Of a DNA stretch of 5,250 nt, positions 1 to 4,662 are shown piece after piece. The translations under genes and the position numbers were made by a program. This stretch comes from Candidatus Nomurabacteria bacterium. Lineage in GTDB: Bacteria > Patescibacteriota > Minisyncoccia > Phycocordibacterales > UBA9973. Where the stretch lies: positions 1 through 5,250 of the forward strand of contig CALRCI010000039.1 in assembly GCA_943354525.1 (NCBI GenBank), read 5' to 3'. The notes under the pieces are model-generated. The model ran no database searches. It saw nothing but the letters and a program-made list of their open reading frames with translations, and was not told the origin of the DNA. Position 1 is the stretch's first letter, and each line of letters begins with the position of its first letter.

Positions 1-240
1 AAGTTGGAACAAGCCGTTTTCTTTGTGGCATTCGCAGAGCGCGAATATGGTAAGAACATTATTTTTACTACACAAGGTTTTCGTGTCGATATTGAGAAGG
101 TTTGGCAGTTGCTTAAAAACTTTATTTTGCAGGCAGGTGGAGCAAAACATGCCGGAATGAAAGAGGAGAGAATTTCTACTAACTGGTTATCATCCGATGA
201 CTATCCACTTCCACCAATTATCGCGCGAGTTATTGTTTAG
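1..240 (+). CDS. 3' end of an unrecognised protein gene
   Basis: An open frame enters from the left edge and ends at TAG (238-240), giving 79 visible C-terminal residues. A TTG at position 4 could in principle start translation, but no ribosome binding site can be seen within the window, so I read this as the tail of a longer gene. The visible part mixes hydrophobic and charged residues and ends in a proline-rich stretch, PLPPIIARVIV. I see no signal peptide, membrane segment or catalytic motif. The stop is followed 22 bases later by a strong hairpin terminator shared with the convergent pnp gene, which supports this being a real transcribed gene end. I do not recognise the family and assign no function. 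Confidence 0.6.
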   Translation, partial: KLEQAVFFVAFAEREYGKNIIFTTQGFRVDIEKVWQLLKNFILQAGGAKHAGMKEERISTNWLSSDDYPLPPIIARVIV

Positions 241-262
241 TTCTTTTCGTTTATCAAAATTC

Positions 263-290
263 AAAAGCCGGACATTTCTGTCCGGCTTTT
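263..290. terminator. Bidirectional Rho-independent terminator between convergent genes
   Basis: A perfect 12-bp stem (263-274 with 279-290, AAAAGCCGGACA and its complement) closes a four-base TTTC loop. The T-run on the + strand continues to 292 and the A-run at the left base gives a T-run on the minus strand. It sits between the stop of the upstream + strand gene (240) and the stop of pnp (303-305), so it can terminate both transcripts. Confidence 0.9.
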
Positions 291-302
291 TTCTTTACAT
301 AT

Positions 303-2438
303 TTATGCCTTTGGTGCTTCCGGCTGTTTGATGAAATTCGGATCGGCTTGTTTTATCGAGAGCGAAATGCGGCCGCGTTCAGGATCAACGGCGACAACTT
401 TTACCGGGACTTCCATACCCTCGCGGAGTACATCAGTCACGCGATTCACACGCCACGGTGCGATTTCAGAAATGTGCACGAGGCCGTCGGCGTTTGCCGA
501 GATAGCCACGACTGCACCAATTTCGAGAATCTTCACGACTTTGCCGGTCATACTTTCGCCGACTTTGTATTCATGTGTGATTGCGAGAACGATCTCGAGT
601 GCTTTTTCTGCCGCACCGTTTTTACCAGTGACATACACCGTACCGTCATCTTCAATCGTGATTTCAGCGCCTGTGTCTTCGCGAATCTGCTTTACGACTT
701 TGCCGCCGGAGCCGATCACTCCGCCTATCTGATCAGGACGAATTTTCGTCACGAGAATTTTCGGAGCGTTTGGAGAAATATCTGCACGAGCTTTTGGCAA
801 TTCTTTTTCGATCGTATCGAGAATTGTGTAGCGCGCATTCTTCGCAGCGATGAGCGCTTCTTTGAGCACTGGCATCGGCACACCGTCGACTTTGATGTCG
901 AGCTGAATTGCCGTGATACCATTTCGTGTGCCGGCAACTTTGAAGTCCATGTCGCCGTGATGATCTTCCGGTCCTTGGATATCAGTCAGAATTTTGTATT
1001 TACTCGGATCGTTCGCATCCATGATCACACCAATTGCGATACCGGCAACCGGACGAGTGATCGGCACGCCGCCGTCCATGAGTGCGAGTGATGATGCGCA
1101 GATTGATGCCTGTGACGTCGAGCCGTTCGATGCCGTTGACTCAGATACGACGCGAATCGTATACGGGAATGCGATCTTGTCAGGGATAACTGGAGTCAAA
1201 GCTTTCTCGGCGAGCATGCCATGTCCCATTTCACGGCGATTGAGTCCGCCGACGCGGCCTGTCTCTCCGGCAGAATATGGCGGGAAATTATAGTGGTGCA
1301 TGAAGCGCTTCGTGCCGCGAACTTCCATGCCTTCGAGCACGAGTGCGTTCTCCGGTCCGCCGAGTGCGAGCACACTCATGACGTGCGTCTCGCCCCGGTA
1401 GAAAATTCCTGTACCGTGCAGTACTGGAGAAATTCCGCCAGCCTGCGCGTAGAGTGTGCGAACCTGATCCATTGCGCGACCATCGGCGCGTGCATTTCGC
1501 ACGAGCGCGCCTTCGTGAATGAGTTCATCGACGATGTGATGATAATAATCGCTGGCGATATTTGCGATATCTTTATTGTCAGGATATTTTTCTGCAATCA
1601 GATTCTTCCATTCGCTTTCGCAATCTCCGATGCATTTCTTACTGTCAGTTCCAAAAAGATTTGCGGCGAGTTTCGGCGTAATCGTACTGGTGAAAAGAAC
1701 TTTTACTTCCTCCGGAGTTTCCGGTGCCGGCATGACGAGTTTTGGTTTGCCGATTTCAGCGATGATTTGCTTCTGCCAGTTCTCGATCTTCGTGATTTCC
1801 GGCATGGCCATATCGAGAGCAGCGCCGAGCTGTTCCTCTGTAAATTCAAATGCCATCGCTTCGATCATGGCTACGTTTCCGCGTGCACCGCACACGGTGA
1901 GGTCGAGTGTGTAGACGGCTTCGCCGGTATTCGGAACGTATTCATTCACAGCTACTGCGCCGCCTCCCTTCGGAGCGCTGACGTGGACTGCACCGACCGG
2001 ACCATTCCATGGAATATCTGAGACGCCGAGTGCGAGTGATGCGGCATTGACGGCGAGAATGCCAGGATCAAATCGGCCGACAGAAACTACTGTCGTGATA
2101 ACTTGTACGGCATTCTTGATGTGATGCGCGAACAGCGGACGGATCGTACGATCGATAACGCGCGCTGACAGAATCGCCTCATCAGAGGGACGACCTTCTC
2201 GTTTATTGTATTGTCCGCCGAGAATGAGTCCGGCAGCGTAATATTTCTCGAGATATTCAACGGTGAGGTTGAAAAATCCCGGATTGTTTTTGCCATCTTT
2301 CGAGATAACGGCAGTGGCGAGAACGATTGTGTCCTCGCATTTGAGCATGACCGAACCATTCGCCTGTTCGGCGAGATCGGAGAAGACGGCGGTCATAGTC
2401 TTCCCCGCGACGTCGAGCGTGTATTCTTTCTTGTGCAT
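303..2438 (-). CDS. pnp: Polynucleotide phosphorylase (PNPase)
   Basis: PNPase is a trimeric cytoplasmic 3'-to-5' exoribonuclease that degrades RNA with phosphate and releases nucleoside diphosphates. The 711 residues match the usual length and domain order: a first RNase PH-like domain (about 1-150) with the motif REGRPSDEAILSARVIDR (80-97), a helical linker (about 190-310), a second RNase PH-like domain (about 320-545), a KH domain (about 558-615) with the GSGG loop at 576-579, and an S1 domain (about 625-697). The active-site stretch EDHHGDMDFKVAG is at 491-503; Asp492, Asp498 and Lys500 correspond to the E. coli metal and phosphate-site residues Asp486, Asp492 and Lys494. The ATG at 2436-2438 gives the expected N terminus, but no strong Shine-Dalgarno sequence precedes it. 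The nearest GGAG is about 17 bases upstream, inside the leader stem-loop. Nothing is truncated or missing. Unlike the usual rpsO-pnp arrangement, rpsO lies about 1.6 kb upstream. Confidence 0.98.
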   Translation of the reverse strand: MHKKEYTLDVAGKTMTAVFSDLAEQANGSVMLKCEDTIVLATAVISKDGKNNPGFFNLTVEYLEKYYAAGLILGGQYNKREGRPSDEAILSARVIDRTIRPLFAHHIKNAVQVITTVVSVGRFDPGILAVNAASLALGVSDIPWNGPVGAVHVSAPKGGGAVAVNEYVPNTGEAVYTLDLTVCGARGNVAMIEAMAFEFTEEQLGAALDMAMPEITKIENWQKQIIAEIGKPKLVMPAPETPEEVKVLFTSTITPKLAANLFGTDSKKCIGDCESEWKNLIAEKYPDNKDIANIASDYYHHIVDELIHEGALVRNARADGRAMDQVRTLYAQAGGISPVLHGTGIFYRGETHVMSVLALGGPENALVLEGMEVRGTKRFMHHYNFPPYSAGETGRVGGLNRREMGHGMLAEKALTPVIPDKIAFPYTIRVVSESTASNGSTSQASICASSLALMDGGVPITRPVAGIAIGVIMDANDPSKYKILTDIQGPEDHHGDMDFKVAGTRNGITAIQLDIKVDGVPMPVLKEALIAAKNARYTILDTIEKELPKARADISPNAPKILVTKIRPDQIGGVIGSGGKVVKQIREDTGAEITIEDDGTVYVTGKNGAAEKALEIVLAITHEYKVGESMTGKVVKILEIGAVVAISANADGLVHISEIAPWRVNRVTDVLREGMEVPVKVVAVDPERGRISLSIKQADPNFIKQPEAPKA

Positions 2439-2450
2439 ATTTTATTTGGC

Positions 2451-2508
2451 GAGTCTCCAGACTTTAGTACTGAAACTAGGTGCTTCATTACTACGTGTCT
2501 AGAGGCTC
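2451..2508 (-). promoter_or_regulatory. Imperfect stem-loop in the pnp leader, candidate autoregulatory site
   Basis: The 12 bases at 2451-2462 (GAGTCTCCAGAC) pair with 2497-2508. On the pnp-sense strand this gives ten Watson-Crick pairs, one G-U pair and one mismatch. Two further inner helices continue the structure: TAGTA/TACTA (2465-2469 with 2489-2493) and TGAA/TTCA (2471-2474 with 2484-2487). The structure ends 12 bases before the pnp start codon and contains the only GGAG near that start. In E. coli the pnp leader hairpin is cut by RNase III and PNPase then represses its own mRNA. A similar role here is inference. Just upstream on the minus strand, GATAAA (2513-2518) could be a -10 box, but I found no convincing -35. 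Confidence 0.4.
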
Positions 2509-2546
2509 ACAATTTATCTGGTAATACTGGCATCCTAACACAGAGC

Positions 2547-2676
2547 AGAAAATAAGAAAACGGGTGATTTATAAAATTTGGCCGGTTTGTGCAAGTGTTC
2601 ATTGTTCGAAAATTACTTTGATAGCATTGCCGTTTGTATGACCAAATAGAATAAATCGCCCGTTTTCTTATTTTCT
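2547..2676 (-). repeat. Inverted-repeat element A: 60-base core with private 35-base arms
   Basis: The left arm (2547-2581) and right arm (2642-2676) are inverted complements over 35 positions. The outer 26 pair throughout, with one wobble (T2565 with G2658); then come three mismatches (2573-2575 against 2648-2650) and six more pairs (ATTTGG/CCAAAT). They enclose a 60-base core (2582-2641). Read on the minus strand, the core begins TCATACA and ends CGG, as in elements C and D, and shares the blocks ATGCTAT, TCGAA and AACACT with C in the same order. The arms are unrelated to those of the other elements. ACAGAG occurs at 2540-2545 and again at 2677-2682, a possible target duplication one base off the left arm. 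The single wobble pair is stable only in a + strand transcript. I know no named family with this build. Confidence 0.85.
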
Positions 2677-2684
2677 ACAGAGTC

Positions 2685-2712
2685 TTGACTATCTCTATAG
2701 AAGGAATAGGAT
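2685..2712 (+). promoter_or_regulatory. Possible promoter for the orphan gene at 2731
   Basis: TTGACT (2685-2690) is one base off the consensus -35 and is followed after 16 bases by TAGGAT (2707-2712), which keeps four of six consensus -10 bases. Transcription would start near 2719 and give a leader of only about a dozen bases before the ATG at 2731. The box lies eight bases beyond the right end of element A. An alternative -10, TATAGA (2696-2701), has no good -35. Tentative. Confidence 0.3.
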
Positions 2713-2730
2713 GAAAGAAAAACAGACATC

Positions 2731-3291
2731 ATGAAACACTTACGCAACTTTACCTTTCCTTCCGGCATAACCTGGAAGACGAAAATCTCTTTTACAATTG
2801 GCAAATCGCCTATTGCGCAGACATTCACTTTTTTGAAGCTTGCAGCATTCACTTATTTCAAAAAACATCACAAAACGCCAGTATACAAATTGCTGCATGA
2901 ACTTGCTGCCACAAAGCACGCCGACCGCAAGCTCACAAAGAGAGAAGAGCGGTCACGCGACCATCTCATGCATGCCGTATGCCAGAAAATCAGCCAGTAT
3001 GATGACACCTTCCATGCAGGTCTGCTTACACGGCTGATTGAAGTAACACCGAGCAGGTATCATCGCAAAGTGCTGCAGCTGCTTATCAAATATCCGTATC
3101 CCGAGATGAATTTTTTCCATTTGCGGGAATTATGTTTTAGTTTGGGTTTCAAAAGAGAAGCTGAAGCATGCGGAGAGCGCTTGTACAATACCGACACGGA
3201 ACAAATTACCGGCACCATAACACAGGATTTAGCCGATTTGAGCCGCAAAGATTATAAATACGCATTCAAACAATTTGCTAAATGCGCATAA
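2731..3291 (+). CDS. Hypothetical protein, unrecognised family (186 residues)
   Basis: I do not recognise this protein. It is basic and rich in Lys, Arg, His and aromatic residues, probably mostly helical and soluble, with no signal peptide, clear membrane segment or cysteine cluster. The N-terminal 30 residues look like short beta strands (FTFPSGITWKTKISFTI). Residues about 33-110 form likely helices with a charged patch, KLTKREERSRDH (67-78). The rest alternates hydrophobic and charged residues. The ATG at 2731 is the first possible start, because TAG at 2707-2709 closes the frame upstream. No strong ribosome binding site precedes it; an AAGGA at 2701-2705 is instead well placed for a seven-codon frame at 2711. 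The gene is more AT-rich in feel than its neighbours and lies on the opposite strand between rpsO and pnp, beside element A, which suggests later arrival. A good terminator follows. Confidence 0.7.
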   Translation: MKHLRNFTFPSGITWKTKISFTIGKSPIAQTFTFLKLAAFTYFKKHHKTPVYKLLHELAATKHADRKLTKREERSRDHLMHAVCQKISQYDDTFHAGLLTRLIEVTPSRYHRKVLQLLIKYPYPEMNFFHLRELCFSLGFKREAEACGERLYNTDTEQITGTITQDLADLSRKDYKYAFKQFAKCA

Positions 3292-3310
3292 TCTGATTTT
3301 CAATGAAAAT

Positions 3311-3345
3311 AAAAGCCTGAACAATTTTTTGTTCAGGCTTTTTTT
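3311..3345. terminator. Bidirectional Rho-independent terminator between convergent genes
   Basis: A perfect 14-bp stem (3311-3324 with 3329-3342, AAAAGCCTGAACAA and its complement) closes a TTTT loop. T-runs follow on both strands. It begins 20 bases after the orphan gene's stop (3289-3291), and its right edge comes within two bases of the NYN gene's stop codon (3344-3346), so it serves both converging transcripts. Confidence 0.9.
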
Positions 3346-3868
3346 ATTTCTGCGGTCTCGTATTCCGTATCAGAAATTTTCTCGGATTCGTACCGAGGTC
3401 GAGGAAATTGTCGGCTGCTTCTTTGAGTTTGCCTGACGTGGCTTTGCCAAACGATGCGACTTCGACTTCGATGCCGTATTCGCTGTGGAGATATTCGACG
3501 AGCGGGATGAAATCGCCGTCACCGGAGGCGATGACCAGTGCGTGGATTTTTGGCGCGAGACGAATTGCATCGATCGCCAGTCCGACATCCCAGTCAGCTT
3601 TCTTTGCGCCGCCGGCGAATATTTGCAAATCTTTGGTCTTCGCTTCGATGCCCATTTTGCCAAGCGCTTGGAAGAAATTCTTCTCTTCCCCGCTCTCAGT
3701 CGAGATGACATACGCGATTGCGCCGACGAGTTTGCGACCCTGCGTGACTTCTTTGACGATTGCGCCGAAATTCACGCGAGCTTGATAGAGATTGCGTGCA
3801 CAGTGATAGAGATTCTGCGCGTCGATGAGTACGGCGACACGCTGGTCTTTGGGTTTGATGATTGCCAT
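3344..3868 (-). CDS. NYN domain protein, LabA/DUF88-like, probable ribonuclease
   Basis: The whole 174-residue protein is one NYN (PIN-like) domain, a fold whose acidic residues bind metal for RNA cleavage. The family signatures appear in order: VAVLIDAQNLY (11-21) with Asp16 and Asn19; KKADWDVGLAIDAIRLA (89-105) with Asp92, Asp94 and Asp100; and ALVIASGDGDFIPLVEYL (110-127) with Asp117 and Asp119. The following GIEVEVASFG strand is also typical. No extra C-terminal domain such as OST-HTH is present. The ATG at 3866-3868 gives MAIIKPKDQ directly before the first strand; no strong ribosome binding site is seen upstream. Element B ends 36 bases upstream of the start, and rpsO with its own terminator lies beyond that, so this gene probably needs its own promoter, which I could not identify with confidence. 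The RNA substrate is unknown. Confident of the family, not of the precise role. Confidence 0.9.
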   Translation of the reverse strand: MAIIKPKDQRVAVLIDAQNLYHCARNLYQARVNFGAIVKEVTQGRKLVGAIAYVISTESGEEKNFFQALGKMGIEAKTKDLQIFAGGAKKADWDVGLAIDAIRLAPKIHALVIASGDGDFIPLVEYLHSEYGIEVEVASFGKATSGKLKEAADNFLDLGTNPRKFLIRNTRPQK

Positions 3869-3904
3869 ATGAAAAAATGATTAGTAAACGTTTTTAAAAT
3901 AAAT

Positions 3905-4027
3905 CAGTCTCCAGAATTTGCACTTACATTTGGAGACGCGCATAAATCTCTGCTGAGATTTTGCTAGGGACTCGCGCCAGTCGCGCTCCGTGCTGTCTCC
4001 AAATGTAAGTGCAAATTCTGGAGACTG
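3905..4027. repeat. Inverted-repeat element B: perfect 33-base arms around a 57-base core
   Basis: The arms at 3905-3937 and 3995-4027 are perfect inverted complements over 33 bases and enclose a 57-base core (3938-3994). Each arm is itself bounded by a 7-bp inverted repeat, GTCTCCA and TGGAGAC, so the element reads as two inverted copies of a 31-base unit (3907-3937 and 3995-4025). The core contains a hairpin AAATCTC-TGCT-GAGATTT (3944-3961) and a CGCG-rich stretch (3973-3985). Size and placement match elements A, C and D, but I could not align the core to their TCATACA...CGG core, and I see no flanking direct repeat. It lies between the rpsO terminator and the NYN gene. Structure is certain; function and family are unknown. 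Confidence 0.9.
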
Positions 4028-4046
4028 CTGCATGAAGTATAACAGA

Positions 4047-4070
4047 AAACTGCTCCGACAGGAGCAGTTT
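4047..4070 (-). terminator. Rho-independent terminator of rpsO
   Basis: A perfect 10-bp stem (AAACTGCTCC at 4047-4056 with 4061-4070) closes a four-base loop. On the minus strand it is followed by TTTTCTGTTAT. It begins four bases after the rpsO stop codon and so separates rpsO from element B and the NYN gene. Confidence 0.85.
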
Positions 4071-4074
4071 CGTT

Positions 4075-4335
4075 TTAGAGTTCGATTTTCTTGACGAGAG
4101 CTTGGTAGCGGGCGAGGTTAGTGTTCTGAAGATATTTGAGGTGGGTACGGCGATCAGCAACCATTTTGATAAGTCCGCGGCGGGAATGATTGTCTTTCTT
4201 GTGTTTCTTGAGGTGACCAGACAATTCCTCGATACGTGCAGAGAGCATAGCTACCTGAACTTCCGGAGAACCCGTGTCCTTCTCATGAACCTGAGATTTC
4301 TTGATGATATTGGTCTTTTTCTTTGTTTTCAGCAT
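4075..4335 (-). CDS. rpsO: 30S ribosomal protein S15
   Basis: S15 is a primary-binding protein of the small ribosomal subunit that grips the central domain of 16S rRNA at a three-way junction. With the start at 4335 it has 86 residues, close to the family norm of about 89. The signature HEKDTGSPEVQVAMLSARI (17-35) and the segment HLKKHKKDNHSRRGL (41-55) are intact. The rRNA-contact positions known from other S15 proteins are kept: Thr21, Gly22, Gln27, Arg34, His41, Asp48, Ser51 and Tyr68. An in-frame ATG at 4344 would add three residues, and one at 4419 would add 28, reaching into element C. I prefer 4335 because a well-formed promoter has its -10 box at 4345-4350, and both longer starts would lie at or upstream of the transcription start. 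Downstream is a terminator, not pnp, which is unusual. Confidence 0.96.
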   Translation of the reverse strand: MLKTKKKTNIIKKSQVHEKDTGSPEVQVAMLSARIEELSGHLKKHKKDNHSRRGLIKMVADRRTHLKYLQNTNLARYQALVKKIEL

Positions 4336-4344
4336 TACACCCAT

Positions 4345-4373
4345 AAAATAGCACGTTTCTTCAAATAATGCAA
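4345..4373 (-). promoter_or_regulatory. rpsO promoter with extended -10
   Basis: On the minus strand TTGCAT (-35, 4368-4373) is followed after exactly 17 bases by TATTTT (-10, 4345-4350), with TG one base before it as in extended -10 promoters. The expected start of transcription is within a few bases of the ATG at 4335, so the mRNA may be leaderless. A 6-bp hairpin, AAGCCC-TCC-GGGCTT (4372-4386), touches the -35 box and could be an operator. Confidence 0.5.
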
Positions 4374-4387
4374 GCCCTCCGGGCTTC

Positions 4388-4503
4388 TCCGAAATCAGCT
4401 CCTTTTGTCGTTCAGTCATACAGTAACGCGATGCTATTTGAGGTTTGTGTCGAAGAAAAACACTCGATTTCTCGGCTGAACGACAAAAGGAGCTGATTTC
4501 GGA
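4388..4503 (+). repeat. Inverted-repeat element C: 60-base core with private 28-base arms
   Basis: The arms at 4388-4415 and 4476-4503 are perfect inverted complements over 28 bases and enclose a core of exactly 60 bases (4416-4475). On the + strand the core starts TCATACAGTAACGC and ends CTCGG. An ungapped hand comparison with the D core (opposite strand) gives 37 identities in 60; with A it shares ordered blocks allowing a small shift. The arm sequence is unlike that of A or D. No matching direct repeat flanks it. The left arm lies upstream of the rpsO promoter, so the element should not be part of rpsO. Confidence 0.9.
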
Positions 4504-4512
4504 TCAACCCTA

Positions 4513-4636
4513 CGGAGTCCAACTACTGCATTTGTGAATTGAAGCCGAGTACATGAGTGATCACTTATGAGAAAAAATCCCGTTGGCACAGCGCTACTGT
4601 ATGACTTCAATTCACAAATGCAGTAGTTGGCGGAGT
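4513..4636 (-). repeat. Inverted-repeat element D with 6-base flanking direct repeats
   Basis: Arms at 4519-4544 and 4605-4630 are perfect inverted complements over 26 bases and enclose a 60-base core (4545-4604). On the minus strand the core starts TCATACAGTAGCGC and ends CTCGG, matching element C in inverse orientation. The direct repeat CGGAGT directly abuts both arms (4513-4518 and 4631-4636), the pattern of a target-site duplication. Inside the core is a 10-base palindrome AGTGATCACT (4556-4565). The element ends 26 bases before the recombinase start codon and only 15 bases separate it from element C. Confidence 0.88.
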
Positions 4637-4662
4637 ACCCTCTATTGTGCGACACTAGAGAT

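Noticed and set aside
348..2021. Several long + strand frames opposite pnp
   Set aside because: They are antisense shadows of a fully conserved pnp gene with no recognisable domain or start signal.
3936..3965. A dif-like Xer site in the core of element B
   Set aside because: GCGCATAA resembles one half of the E. coli dif site, but the other half-site does not match after the central six bases.
3938..3994. Invertible promoter switches within the inverted repeats
   Set aside because: Cores of 57-60 bases are very short for site-specific inversion, and I see no good promoter inside them pointing at a neighbouring gene. Not excluded, but unsupported.
3938..3994. Similarity of CAGTCGCGCTCCGTGC in the B core to CAGTAGCGCTGTGC in the D core
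   Set aside because: It needs a two-base gap, sits at a different distance from the arm, and involves a self-complementary GCGC stretch, so chance is a sufficient explanation.
4075..4419. A 114-residue rpsO product starting at 4419
   Set aside because: The extra 28 residues are encoded partly by the left arm of element C, lie upstream of the proposed promoter, and have no counterpart in S15.
4388..4503. Element C as a transcription terminator
   Set aside because: The stem is 28 bp with a 60-base loop and no T-run follows on either strand; the true terminators here are short 10-14 bp hairpins with small loops.
2547..4630. A CRISPR array or tandem repeat array
   Set aside because: The repeats are inverted, far apart, in both orientations and have different arms. 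There is no regular repeat-spacer pattern and no cas gene.
4517..4636. Element D as an integron attC site
   Set aside because: GTCCAAC at 4517-4523 fits the R'' box RYYYAAC, but the right end GTTGGCG does not fit GTTRRRY, and A and C lack both boxes. In attC sites the ends are conserved and the middle varies, the reverse of what is seen.
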